From: a virus
DNA length: 50,141 nucleotides
Direction: 5' to 3' (one strand)
IMG/VR virus record: IMGVR_UViG_3300022693_000155
Coordinates: 1-50,141 of that record
Every line of letters begins with the position of its first letter. Position 1 is the first letter of the stretch. A model generated the notes under the pieces. That model was not told the origin of the DNA. It saw nothing but the letters and a program-made list of their open reading frames with translations, and made no database searches. Shown here piece after piece: positions 1 through 7,479 of the stretch. A program made the position numbers and the translations under genes.

Positions 1-656
1 GACACTTGTTAAAATTCCTGGAAAGGGCGTGGGTATTTGTGGGGACTGTGTAGGTGGTATTTCAAGCGGGGGTAGGTAGGTCGTATGGGGTTTAGATAAG
101 CACTCTAATACATTTTGAGGCTTTCCCAATGCCTTTCGACCCCCTTTATATTTTTTGGAGTGATTTCAAAAGTCGCTATAATTTTTCTTGGAATACAGCT
201 TTTTCAGGATAGTCAGTAGGATTACTGTACAATACCCTGTTAAGTATGCTTTTGAATACCATACTCATTAGGGATAGTTTTATTTAAGCTATCGGGAAGG
301 ATTCTTGGAAGGGACACTGTAAAGTATCTTACACGACACCACAACATAGATTACACGATACTCAGGATAGTGTTAGTGTATTATAAAGGTGTTGTTAAAG
401 ATATGTGCGATAGCACAGGTGATTAACAGGATTTTATAAGGCTTAGAAGGACTTTAAAAGAGAGGACGGGATTACATCAATCCAACCGTCCTTTTCTTCT
501 AAGGAACCTTTAGACCTATAGATTATTGGTAAGTGGTGTGCTGGCGCACAGAATGTTTACCAGCACTTCTATAAAAGCCTGTTCAGTATTCTACTAATAT
601 GTTTACTAGTGGAAATTGGCTTTTTGAGGGTATCAAAATGATACCTTTAGAAATCT
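1..656. other. Non-coding left segment
   Basis: No convincing gene is visible. Positions 25-90 are strongly G-rich on the + strand, with five runs of three to five G. The rest is AT-rich. The 10-mer TCAGGATAGT occurs twice (204-213 and 362-371). The terminator of the leftward operon lies at 463-497. A second possible stem (GGTAA at 528-532 with TTACC at about 556-560, enclosing GTGTGC/GCGCAC) lies between that terminator and the last gene. An origin or other control role is possible but not shown. Confidence 0.5.
463..497 (-). terminator. Terminator of leftward early operon
   Basis: AGGACGG (463-469) pairs with CCGTCCT (486-492), extended inside by GATT/AATC. Read leftwards the stem is followed by CTTTT, and read rightwards by TTTTCTT, so it may work both ways. 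It lies just beyond the stop of the last leftward gene. Confidence 0.75.
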
Positions 657-1349
657 CTAACATTCCTTGCCACGCTCTTTGTAGTCTTTCCACCACCTTT
701 TAACAGTAGCTATAGACACATCTAATTTTTCAGAGATGGTCTTTTGTGTCATTTTTTCTTGGTACATTTCATACCCTATATCTCTTTTAGAGAGCGCTTC
801 TGTCTCTACACCAGTATGCCTTTTCAGAAGATTAATCTCTTTACTGTGCGTATCAACCTCATATTCTAAACCCTCTACACGATCTTCTAATCCTTCTAAT
901 TTATCACTGACTTTCTTATACCGTGACAATCGTGTGATCTGTTGATTGACTGTGTTAGATGATTTCAAAGCCGATTTATCCATAGTACCATTTCTGAGCA
1001 TTGTCTTCTGTGCAGGATGATCTTCGTGTGCTTTAACAGTCTCTTTAGAATGGTAATAAGGATTGTGTTTAATACCATCTAACCATTCAAGTGACTTGTC
1101 ATGTACTGTAACAGAGTATTCTAAGGCTTCTCTGGGTGTTCCTCCATTGTCAAGTATGTATTTGTAAGCTGCTAGACCTATATTGTACGGGACAGTCTCT
1201 CTTGTGGTGCCTTGGTAATTTTTCTTAAAAGTTTTGTCAGTTATTGCTTTCACAGCTTCCCTTTTCTTGAAGTCTTGGTTGTCTGCATTACTGAAGAACT
1301 TTGTAAGCATTTCCTCGACATCTTTAAAATCAGGATCACTCTTGCTCAT
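657..1349 (-). CDS. Putative DNA-binding protein, coiled coil plus C-terminal HTH
   Basis: This 230-aa protein is the last gene of the leftward operon; its start overlaps the helicase stop by 14 bases. Residues about 145-175 form a heptad-rich coiled coil (LEGLEDRVEGLEYEV). Residues about 188-225 look like a resolvase-type helix-turn-helix (KTISEKLDVSIATVKRWW). The N-terminal 130 residues are not recognised. Oligomeric DNA binding is inferred, perhaps in replication because it is co-transcribed with a helicase or as a regulator. A small-terminase role is less likely because a candidate lies beside the large terminase gene. Confidence 0.7.
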   Translation of the reverse strand: MSKSDPDFKDVEEMLTKFFSNADNQDFKKREAVKAITDKTFKKNYQGTTRETVPYNIGLAAYKYILDNGGTPREALEYSVTVHDKSLEWLDGIKHNPYYHSKETVKAHEDHPAQKTMLRNGTMDKSALKSSNTVNQQITRLSRYKKVSDKLEGLEDRVEGLEYEVDTHSKEINLLKRHTGVETEALSKRDIGYEMYQEKMTQKTISEKLDVSIATVKRWWKDYKERGKEC

Positions 1350-2928
1350 AAAACTCTTGCACCTCTTTTTGGACGATAATGTTATTTGGAGAGACGTAAT
1401 TCACAAACGATAAATTTCTAAGGTCTTTTACACGGCTTAATGCAACGTATAACTGACCGTGTTCAAAACAGCCTCTTCCAACGTTTATTGTGGCTGCTTC
1501 CAATGTCATACCTTGTGATTTATGGATAGACACTGCCCAACCTAATTTCAAAGGGTATTGTTGATAGGTTGCATCGACAGTCTTTTTAACGCCTTCACTG
1601 CCTTTGTTGTATTTAACACGTTCCCACTTGTGTTCTTCAACAATAACATCTTGTTGGTCTGAATCTTTAGTCACAACAATACCATAATTATTCATAGACT
1701 TGACAGTACCCATCATACCGTTCTGGTAAGCACCTTCTGGGTGATTAGCACAGATAACAACCTTTGCACCAACCTTCAACTCTAAACGTGTTGCAACAGG
1801 CTTCTCTGATTCTGACCATTTACCAGAGCAGTTCGCAAAGAATGTCTTTGAAGGTGTCTTTAATTGCTTGAACCAGTAATTATTGATGTTATCAACATCT
1901 CTGTTGAATACACATAGGTTAATGCTAGAGTTGGTCTTATCGTGCGGTTTTGCTTCCTTTTGAATAATGTCTAGCGCATGTTTATGGTTCTTATCTTTTC
2001 GACGGATAGATTTCAGAATGTTTATCTGCCGTTTATCACTTTGTCGGAATACTTTACGAAGCTCTACCTTTTCAAAGTCCCAAGAGTCACTTGAGAAGCA
2101 GAATCTTGAAGAGCGGCCTTCCTCCTGGTAATACTGCTCTTTGTCGTAATTACTGACGATAGGAGGTATTTGGTAGAAATCCCCTACAACCACCATCTGT
2201 ATTCCACCAAAAGGCAGATTGTTATTACGTGCTTGCTTCAGTTTCCAATCAATGAGGCTTAGGTAATCAGCTCTCAACATACTGACTTCATCAATCACAA
2301 TGCGCTTTAGATTTTTAGCATTTAATACTTGTCGTGTTGCTGAATCTAAACGGTAATCTTCTTCTGTAACCACTGTGGTAGGCAACCTGAAGATTCTGTG
2401 GCAAGTTGACCCGCCGATGTTAAGTGCTGCAATACCGGAAGGCGCACATAAGATTGTATTGGAATCTGTGACTTTACGAATAATCCAGCTTTTACCACAA
2501 CCTCCACCACCTGTTACGAAAACATTTTCACCGTTAAGGATTTTGTATATTGCTAACTCTTGCCCTTTTAGATCATTAGGATCAGATTCCAGAATGTGCT
2601 TAAACTCCTCCGGTGTGTCGTCAATAACACCGAGACTGTCCAAATGGTCTACTACGTCAGAAGGCATTGTTTCGTAAAGCTCACCAAGACGCTTCCTACG
2701 TTCAATCTCATTAAGTTCAAAATCAATTTCAGAGTCAAAAGGTAAACCTAGTTCCTTGCTAATCTTCTCTCCCTTCTCTACAGCTTTTTCCTTGTCGATA
2801 GAGAGGTTCTTAACATAAAGACTCCCTTTAAAGTCTTTATACCCATTGTTGAATGTACCCCACTTTCGCAGGGTATACATACGTGTTTTCTCACCCGTTG
2901 CTATAAACGTTTTCTCAGCTCTAAACAT
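1336..2928 (-). CDS. Pif1/RecD-type SF1 DNA helicase
   Basis: ATP-dependent SF1 helicase of the Pif1/RecD/Dda type, expected to act in phage DNA replication or recombination. From the chosen start (530 aa), Walker A GGGGCGKS lies at about 140-147 and Walker B VIDEVSML at about 211-218. The C-terminal SF1 signature includes SIHKSQGMTLE and YVALSRV. The N-terminal 110 residues are an unrecognised accessory part. A longer frame opens at 2976, but AAGGAGG at 2938-2944 sits 9 bases before the ATG at 2928. That start also leaves a natural 4-base gap after the preceding gene instead of a 44-base overlap. Confidence 0.9.
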   Translation of the reverse strand: MFRAEKTFIATGEKTRMYTLRKWGTFNNGYKDFKGSLYVKNLSIDKEKAVEKGEKISKELGLPFDSEIDFELNEIERRKRLGELYETMPSDVVDHLDSLGVIDDTPEEFKHILESDPNDLKGQELAIYKILNGENVFVTGGGGCGKSWIIRKVTDSNTILCAPSGIAALNIGGSTCHRIFRLPTTVVTEEDYRLDSATRQVLNAKNLKRIVIDEVSMLRADYLSLIDWKLKQARNNNLPFGGIQMVVVGDFYQIPPIVSNYDKEQYYQEEGRSSRFCFSSDSWDFEKVELRKVFRQSDKRQINILKSIRRKDKNHKHALDIIQKEAKPHDKTNSSINLCVFNRDVDNINNYWFKQLKTPSKTFFANCSGKWSESEKPVATRLELKVGAKVVICANHPEGAYQNGMMGTVKSMNNYGIVVTKDSDQQDVIVEEHKWERVKYNKGSEGVKKTVDATYQQYPLKLGWAVSIHKSQGMTLEAATINVGRGCFEHGQLYVALSRVKDLRNLSFVNYVSPNNIIVQKEVQEFYEQE

Positions 2929-2932
2929 CCTC

Positions 2933-3487
2933 TCATCCCTCCTTATAATCTTCCCAACCTGCGCATCCACCACCAAGACCTTTATAACTCACCCAAACCT
3001 TCTGCTTAAACTGTTGAGCAAACTTCTTAGCACGTTCCTTAATCTCTTCGTGACCAATCAGGATAGGTTCTGAAGCACATTCTAAAACCTCCGTATGCAC
3101 ATCGGGACGTGACCAAGAGGTTCCTTCAGAACGATGTCTACCAAGTGAAATAACATAAGTGTGATAAGAGTGTCCTCTCACGTCAATACCTGTGTCTTTG
3201 AACAAATCTTCACCATTACTGTGCCAAGGTGCATGTACATCTTCCACCGAACCATCTTCAAGAGTAAACTTCAACGTGGCCCCTGCCATACCGTTCTTGT
3301 TATTGGTTACAACATAGATGTTATCTTCGGAGTTTTCTTGAATAGCAACGTACCAAGTACCTCGCTTTCCAACCACCTTACGAAATACTTTTGATTGTGC
3401 TTCACCTTGTCCAGAAATTGTTGGCCCATAAATACTGAACTCTACACTGTCTTTATACATGATCTTCTCCTGTGTTGTACTATTCAT
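2933..3487 (-). CDS. Hypothetical phage protein, 184 aa
   Basis: Family not recognised. The protein is soluble and mixed alpha/beta by eye, with a Gly-rich C-terminus (GLGGGCAGWEDY). It overlaps the preceding 49-aa gene by ATGA, so the two are likely translationally coupled. It is followed 4 bases later by the helicase start and overlaps that gene's ribosome site. Co-transcription with the helicase suggests DNA metabolism, but nothing in the sequence proves it. Confidence 0.7.
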   Translation of the reverse strand: MNSTTQEKIMYKDSVEFSIYGPTISGQGEAQSKVFRKVVGKRGTWYVAIQENSEDNIYVVTNNKNGMAGATLKFTLEDGSVEDVHAPWHSNGEDLFKDTGIDVRGHSYHTYVISLGRHRSEGTSWSRPDVHTEVLECASEPILIGHEEIKERAKKFAQQFKQKVWVSYKGLGGGCAGWEDYKEG

Positions 3488-3633
3488 AACCCACCCACAT
3501 AATAATCATACATTTCCAAAAGCTCTTCATCACTTACATTCTCAAGTAATGGCAACTCATCCTCCATACCGTTATCAATACACGCTTGCCATTTTCTACT
3601 TGAACGGATCATGCTAATCACAAGATTTCTCAC
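3484..3633 (-). CDS. Small hypothetical protein, 49 aa, GTG start
   Basis: A short frame that starts GTG (VRNLVISMIRSSRKW) and ends ENVSDEELLEMYDYYVGGL. Its TGA overlaps the next ATG (ATGA), and its GTG overlaps the TGA of the upstream 56-aa gene. GGAGG lies about 8 bases upstream. The overlap at both ends and the strand agreement support a real gene. The C-terminal half is acidic. No function can be given. Confidence 0.6.
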   Translation of the reverse strand: MRNLVISMIRSSRKWQACIDNGMEDELPLLENVSDEELLEMYDYYVGGL

Positions 3634-3800
3634 GACATGCCTCCAAGTTTTCGATAAGCACCTTCATATCTCTCAAGAGCTTTCTCACCAGCTTTCTTAA
3701 ACTCTGTTTCTACAGGTGTCTCTACAACCTTCTTAAAAAACTCCCAATCTTCTTCGGTAAGCTCCCAATGTGTTTTGTCTAGGCGATTTTCAATGTTCAT
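3630..3800 (-). CDS. Small hypothetical protein, 56 aa
   Basis: Starts MNIENRLDKTHWELTEED and ends YRKLGGMS. It is charged, helical and soluble. AGGAG lies about 11 bases before the ATG, inside the end of the preceding 77-aa gene. The stop overlaps the start of the 49-aa gene. Function unknown. Confidence 0.65.
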   Translation of the reverse strand: MNIENRLDKTHWELTEEDWEFFKKVVETPVETEFKKAGEKALERYEGAYRKLGGMS

Positions 3801-3807
3801 AATCTCA

Positions 3808-4041
3808 CTACTCCTCTAAAAGATATTCTGCACCACACCGTGTACCCAACAAATACTCAAGGTATTCATCATTATCTTTCAAATCCCTACCATTATCAAG
3901 AGCATTATTAAAACCCTCCTGCAAACACACTTCACAAAAGAATGTTTCAAGCACATCAATAACCTGCTGTGAATCATCTGATTGAAATGTGAAGGATTGT
4001 GAAGAACCTTTCACAAGGTTGTATTTATACGTTTGTTTCAT
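3808..4041 (-). CDS. Hypothetical protein, 77 aa
   Basis: A soluble acidic protein. A basic N-terminus (MKQTYKYNLVKGSSQ) leads into a helical region with FFCEVCLQEGF and an acidic tail. The two cysteines (CEVC) could bind metal but have no partner pair. GGAGG lies just upstream. The tight spacing suits the early operon. Function unknown. Confidence 0.65.
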   Translation of the reverse strand: MKQTYKYNLVKGSSQSFTFQSDDSQQVIDVLETFFCEVCLQEGFNNALDNGRDLKDNDEYLEYLLGTRCGAEYLLEE

Positions 4042-4058
4042 ATTATAAACCTCCTTTC

Positions 4059-4394
4059 CTATGGGTATACATCATATTCATCAGGATCGTCCAACTTTTC
4101 AATACGAACTTGTAGATTGTGTTTCTCAAGCAGTGTTATAAAGAATAGATATTGTTCTTCATCATCTAAATCATAGTAATCACTCTGCCAATCACTTCCT
4201 ATGACACCTTCAAACACTAGCACATCTGCAAAACACTCTTCAATAGAGTGTGCAGAACCATTCTGCTCGAAGTCTGGATGTTCGTCAATATCAATGTTAA
4301 AGACTTCCATAAGGTCTTCGTAATCACAACAATCACAAGCTGGTGTATCTATCCAAGAATCGTTGTTGAAGTAATATGTTTTTCTTTTATTCAT
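4059..4394 (-). CDS. Hypothetical acidic protein, 111 aa
   Basis: A very acidic protein with a Cys-rich segment CDCCDY near residue 20 and many Asp/Glu residues to the end (DDPDEYDVYP). Such DNA-mimic-like composition is common among phage host-takeover proteins, but no family is recognised. It starts by ATGA overlap with the 58-aa gene upstream, which implies translational coupling. Confidence 0.65.
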   Translation of the reverse strand: MNKRKTYYFNNDSWIDTPACDCCDYEDLMEVFNIDIDEHPDFEQNGSAHSIEECFADVLVFEGVIGSDWQSDYYDLDDEEQYLFFITLLEKHNLQVRIEKLDDPDEYDVYP

Positions 4395-4567
4395 AAAGTA
4401 TCTCCATTCTCCTCAGCAAGCAACCTTGACAATACCTTAATCACATCTTCAAGCCTTTCAATCTCTTTATCTTGTTGTGCAATAGTGTCCATACAGTTAC
4501 CAACGTTCTCTGTAAGGACTTCGTTACGTTCTCGTTCGGCAATAAGCTCTTCAAAATATGTTGGCAT
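4391..4567 (-). CDS. Small coiled-coil protein, 58 aa
   Basis: Starts MPTYFEELIAERERNEV and is helical throughout, with heptad spacing (EIERLEDVIKVLSRLLAEE) that suggests a short coiled coil. Its TGA overlaps the next ATG. Its own ATG overlaps the stop of a 15-codon frame (TGATG). Function unknown. Confidence 0.65.
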   Translation of the reverse strand: MPTYFEELIAERERNEVLTENVGNCMDTIAQQDKEIERLEDVIKVLSRLLAEENGDTL

Positions 4568-4614
4568 CACTGATTCTCCAATTCAAGCATATAGATTTTA
4601 TTCATTGTAGTCAT
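4567..4614 (-). CDS. Possible 15-aa bridging mini-ORF
   Basis: Encodes MTTMNKIYMLELENQ. Its ATG overlaps the preceding stop (ATGA) and its stop overlaps the next start (TGATG). GGAGG sits 5 bases before the ATG. It may be a real peptide or only a device that carries ribosomes from the 69-aa gene to the 58-aa gene. Evidence is limited to position and ribosome site. Confidence 0.35.
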   Translation of the reverse strand: MTTMNKIYMLELENQ

Positions 4615-4820
4615 ACGTCCTCCAAAGTTGCTAAATAAACCTCATCACCAATATGCCACTTTAAAGCAATCACCACAACCTTATTTCCATCAAACCTTAA
4701 AATAAATGGGTCAACGCCTTTTGAAATACCTTGTGCAACATCTTTTGCACATTCGCTAGGTATGGATATTGACCCAAAGTTTAGAGACTTGCCTGTTGAG
4801 GTTTTGTAAACGATCTTCAT
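4611..4820 (-). CDS. Hypothetical protein, 69 aa
   Basis: A compact soluble protein, mostly beta by eye (FGSISIPSE, PFILRFDGNKVVVIALKW). It overlaps the preceding gene by ATGA. Not recognised. Its place in the operon is the only functional clue. Confidence 0.65.
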   Translation of the reverse strand: MKIVYKTSTGKSLNFGSISIPSECAKDVAQGISKGVDPFILRFDGNKVVVIALKWHIGDEVYLATLEDV

Positions 4821-5020
4821 AGACCGTCACCAGTCTCCTGGTAGGGCACCCACCCACCTCCAATTTCTACTTCAGCGTACTCATCTAATTTTTGTACAAC
4901 AAGCGCTGGATACACGTCACCATCAGCAAATAACACAACCTCTGCATCAGGGTCTTGGTGCATAAGTTGTCCAATCAATTCACGAACTGTTAAAGGTTTT
5001 CCTGTAGTTTCATTTATCAT
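4817..5020 (-). CDS. Hypothetical protein, 67 aa
   Basis: Contains TVRELIGQLMHQDPDAEVVLFADGD, typical of small phage proteins in which a helix precedes a DPDAEV-like turn and a beta strand. It overlaps both neighbours by a few bases. No biochemical role is known to me. Confidence 0.7.
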   Translation of the reverse strand: MINETTGKPLTVRELIGQLMHQDPDAEVVLFADGDVYPALVVQKLDEYAEVEIGGGWVPYQETGDGL

Positions 5021-5432
5021 ATATCACCTCCGCAATAAGTTCTTCATCAATCATTCTAAACACATTCTTCGGAATATGCAACCCATCATTATGAAGACTC
5101 TCAAGTTTCTCGTAAAGCTCTTCGAGAGAATCTGCCCAATACGTCTTATCAGCGTGTTTTGGATTGATTGGTACGTACTTTAGATTCTTCATTAGCCAAT
5201 GACGCTTTTCAAGAGCTAATGAATAGGTTGTTGGGTCGTATGTGTCAATAAGAAAGCGCTTTGCAAGGGTTTCAACATCTTCACCAAGGATTTCTGTATT
5301 GATTGGGTGACTAGCTTTCACATGGATTATGAAAGGACGTATTGATGAATCTTCGTCACCATCATCAACACATGCTTCATAAACATACACGTCAGATTGC
5401 ATATTATCATCAGACCATCGGCAGTAGGACAT
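5010..5432 (-). CDS. Conserved phage protein with MSYCRWSDDN start
   Basis: The N-terminus MSYCRWSDDNMQSDVYVYE belongs to a family I recall as widespread among phages and prophages and annotated only as hypothetical. The 140-aa protein is soluble. The C-terminal half is helical (LEELYEKLESL) and ends with an acidic segment. It overlaps the next gene start by 11 bases. Function unknown. Confidence 0.75.
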   Translation of the reverse strand: MSYCRWSDDNMQSDVYVYEACVDDGDEDSSIRPFIIHVKASHPINTEILGEDVETLAKRFLIDTYDPTTYSLALEKRHWLMKNLKYVPINPKHADKTYWADSLEELYEKLESLHNDGLHIPKNVFRMIDEELIAEVIYDK

Positions 5433-5444
5433 TTAAATCTCCTT

Positions 5445-5723
5445 CTAAGTAGTACCCCGCATCCAAATTGTTGCAGCTTGTTTAACCATCTCTGGATAAT
5501 CTGAATCTTTCTTTGTGAACAGTGTACCAGCTTGTAAATCTTCTTTAGAAACTAAATAGGCATGCTGGTGGTCTTTCCAATCTTCGTAATTATCCAAAAG
5601 CTTCTTAGAAAGTGCATCGTACTCATGGTCTTCGACAAGACTTTCAAATTGTATGTAATACATATAGCTGCAACACAAGTAGGCTTGTAAACATTGTTTT
5701 GGTGTTAGTTCACTGATGAGCAC
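5445..5723 (-). CDS. Hypothetical protein with LigA domain Ia-like segment, GTG start
   Basis: A 92-aa protein starting GTG, with GAGGAGG 8 bases upstream. Residues about 18-45 (CSYMYYIQFESLVEDHEYDAL) resemble the N-terminal Ia segment of NAD-dependent DNA ligase, where a Tyr pair is followed by D-x-EYD-x-L. No adenylation domain is present, so ligase activity is not expected. The resemblance is weak and inferred by eye. Confidence 0.6.
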   Translation of the reverse strand: MLISELTPKQCLQAYLCCSYMYYIQFESLVEDHEYDALSKKLLDNYEDWKDHQHAYLVSKEDLQAGTLFTKKDSDYPEMVKQAATIWMRGTT

Positions 5724-5774
5724 CTATAAAACCTCCTCTTCTTGTTTAGTGATCACTCTACCATACCACTTCAT
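5724..5774 (-). CDS. Possible 16-aa bridging mini-ORF
   Basis: Encodes MKWYGRVITKQEEEVL. It starts by ATGA overlap with the TM-protein gene and stops directly before the GTG of the 92-aa gene. The ribosome site of the latter (GAGGAGG) is its own 3' end. It looks like a ribosome bridge as much as a peptide gene. Confidence 0.35.
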   Translation of the reverse strand: MKWYGRVITKQEEEVL

Positions 5775-5977
5775 TTCTTCATCCCTTTAGCAATAATTGC
5801 AAATATCATCAAAGGCATCCAGAAGATGCACAACGTAATAAAATCAATCACTGTGAAATCACTTTTAACATTTGCTGCCAAAGATTCTTCTTGATCCCAC
5901 TTTTGGAAGAGTGTCCCAATAACACCGCCAATAAATGTGTACACTAGGATAACGATTGTTGATAGGTCAAGAACCAT
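5771..5977 (-). CDS. Small membrane protein, two TM segments
   Basis: 68 aa from the preferred start MVLDLSTIVILVYTF. Two hydrophobic segments (about 6-24 and 45-63) are separated by a polar stretch (QKWDQEESLAAN), and the tail is basic. The frame extends upstream to 6085, but AAGGAGG sits 9 bases before the ATG at 5977, and the upstream region is covered by another small gene. Inner-membrane location is inferred. Its role is unknown and may involve host membrane modification or lysis control. Confidence 0.65.
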   Translation of the reverse strand: MVLDLSTIVILVYTFIGGVIGTLFQKWDQEESLAANVKSDFTVIDFITLCIFWMPLMIFAIIAKGMKK

Positions 5978-6128
5978 TTGTAGAGTCCTCCTTAGTAGGA
6001 CTTTCTTTATCTTTCTTATTCCCAAAGATAGCATCCCAATTATCCCGATACTTCTGATTAGATGCTTTTGAAACCAACCGATCACCTGTTACGGGGTTCT
6101 GTGTAGCGTTCTTTACAATGTCTGTCAT
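5967..6128 (-). CDS. Small hydrophilic protein, 53 aa
   Basis: Starts MTDIVKNATQNPVTGDRLVSK. The NPVTGDRLVSK...YRDNWDAIFG pattern recalls small conserved phage proteins of unknown role. Its 3' end carries the AAGGAGG of the next gene and overlaps that gene by 11 bases. It was found by reading the frame; the length is below common ORF cut-offs. Confidence 0.65.
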   Translation of the reverse strand: MTDIVKNATQNPVTGDRLVSKASNQKYRDNWDAIFGNKKDKESPTKEDSTNGS

Positions 6129-6131
6129 GTG

Positions 6132-6320
6132 TTATTCCCCTTTCTTACCTTTAAACAAACCTTCCAAAGAATCTGAAACAACCCAACCTGCAAAGACCAT
6201 CATTGCGAGTGGTGTTAAGTTATCCCAGAAATGTACTTCTCCAAAAGCACTTTCAAACATCGAATGCCAAGCTAATACACATGCTAAGGCAATCTTCATT
6301 AGGTTGTCTAACTTATCCAT
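6132..6320 (-). CDS. Small membrane protein, 62 aa
   Basis: The preferred start is the ATG at 6320, with AGGAG 7 bases upstream; the longer frame to 6365 lacks such a site. Two hydrophobic stretches (MKIALACVLAWHSMF and LAMMVFAGWVVSDSL) suggest two TM segments, followed by a basic tail. It overlaps the upstream 35-aa TM peptide gene by 8 bases. Function unknown. Confidence 0.65.
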   Translation of the reverse strand: MDKLDNLMKIALACVLAWHSMFESAFGEVHFWDNLTPLAMMVFAGWVVSDSLEGLFKGKKGE

Positions 6321-6420
6321 TATTCTGCTCCTGTTCTTTAAGCTGCTTTTCAAATACACCAACATGGTTGAGGGTCAGTAAAATGCCTGCGAAAATAGTG
6401 CTGAGGATGATAATGTTCAT
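6313..6420 (-). CDS. Single-TM peptide, 35 aa
   Basis: Encodes MNIIILSTIFAGILLTLNHV and then a charged tail rich in Gln, Lys and Glu. GGAG lies about 10 bases before the ATG. Its tail sequence carries the ribosome site of the 62-aa membrane protein. It is the first gene after the thyX terminator. Membrane insertion is inferred from the hydrophobic N-terminal half. Confidence 0.55.
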   Translation of the reverse strand: MNIIILSTIFAGILLTLNHVGVFEKQLKEQEQNNG

Positions 6421-6441
6421 AAGGTTGCTTCTCCAAAATGT

Positions 6442-6492
6442 GCTGATAAAAATAAAGCCTGTGAAGATATGATAAACACATCTTCACAGGCT
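6442..6492 (-). terminator. Terminator after thyX
   Basis: A perfect 13-bp stem, AGCCTGTGAAGAT (6456-6468) with its complement (6480-6492), encloses an 11-base loop. Leftward transcripts read TTTATTTTTATC just after it. It lies directly behind the thyX stop, so it insulates the distal small genes or reduces readthrough to them. Confidence 0.85.
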
Positions 6493-6501
6493 GTCAATAG
6501 G

Positions 6502-7236
6502 TTACTCAGAATTATTTTTAAGGGCTTTCCAAGATACGGGGAATAAGGGTTCAATAATGTTGCTTACCATCTCCTCAAGTTCATTGATCTCACCTTGTGC
6601 ATGGCTATCAGAACGTTGGATAGCAAATCGTGCATAGGCTGCTAAAGAACCTGTCCAAATCCATGTCACTTCTACACCTTGGGGTAATACAAAGCGTGCT
6701 TGTTCAGGGGCTACGTCACCAGCAATCATGTTTTCGTAGGTTGAGATAGCTTGATTACAGTGAGCAATGTACTGGTTTTGCCATTCCCCATTTAAAGGAT
6801 GAATACCTCCTGATCCTTGTTTAATGCTTCCCTCAGGCTTACTACGAAAATCTGGGATGAAAAGTGATGGTGTACTGCTCAAGTATCTTTTTGACTGCTC
6901 ATTCTCGACAAACCCCTGCTTATGCTTAAAACATTGTGTACGAATTGGTACGGGTGCTGTCATACGTAGTGAAATCTGACAATGTGCAAAGGGTGTCCAA
7001 TGTGTAGGAATGTTTTTCACTTCGTTAAGAAGATTACGGATACCTTCTTTGTCGGATGTTCCTTGTAAAAACTCAGCGGCCTTATCCCAATCTTTAGATG
7101 ACCAACCGCTCGCAAGGAACTTGATAAGCCCCTCATCACCACTGTCAAATTCTTCTTTCCAGTTGTTAAAGCTTACACGTGCAACGTTAGCTACACGAAG
7201 GTCGTTACCCATATGGTCGATATACACAGCTTCCAT
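6502..7236 (-). CDS. thyX: Thymidylate synthase ThyX (FAD-dependent)
   Basis: Flavin-dependent thymidylate synthase converting dUMP to dTMP with methylene-tetrahydrofolate and NADPH. The signature region reads FKHKQGFVENEQSKRY, a variant of the canonical RHR-x7-S motif with both arginines changed to lysine. The IRTQCFKHK context matches phage ThyX proteins I recall. PEQARFVLP and WIWTGSL in the C-terminal half fit the family. GGAGGAG is 7 bases before the ATG at 7236; the ATG two codons earlier (7242) is too close to it. The gene works with the nrd operon at the right end to supply dNTPs. Confidence 0.9.
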   Translation of the reverse strand: MEAVYIDHMGNDLRVANVARVSFNNWKEEFDSGDEGLIKFLASGWSSKDWDKAAEFLQGTSDKEGIRNLLNEVKNIPTHWTPFAHCQISLRMTAPVPIRTQCFKHKQGFVENEQSKRYLSSTPSLFIPDFRSKPEGSIKQGSGGIHPLNGEWQNQYIAHCNQAISTYENMIAGDVAPEQARFVLPQGVEVTWIWTGSLAAYARFAIQRSDSHAQGEINELEEMVSNIIEPLFPVSWKALKNNSE

Positions 7237-7261
7237 TAACATTCTCCTCCAAAATTATCTA

Positions 7262-7477
7262 TTAAAACCACTGACCTTCAAGGTATAACAAAGCAACTTC
7301 ACAAGGGTCTTCATAAAGAAGATTTGGGAGTGCTTCACAGTATCCATAAGAAAGCTGGTAAACTTCACACCAATCAATATCAGTTCTCACAGAACATACT
7401 TTTGCTGTGAAGGCTAATGCCCAGACTTGTGGAACATACTTGGGCATTTTGTATTTTACAATAGCTGTGCTACCCAT
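7262..7477 (-). CDS. Hypothetical protein, 71 aa
   Basis: Starts MGSTAIVKYKMPKYVPQVWAL, with a middle segment DIDWCEVYQLSYGYCEALP. Two cysteines and many aromatics are present. GAGGAG lies upstream within the end of the 57-aa gene. Family not recognised. It lies between thyX and other unknown small genes. Confidence 0.6.
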   Translation of the reverse strand: MGSTAIVKYKMPKYVPQVWALAFTAKVCSVRTDIDWCEVYQLSYGYCEALPNLLYEDPCEVALLYLEGQWF

Positions 7478-7479
7478 AT

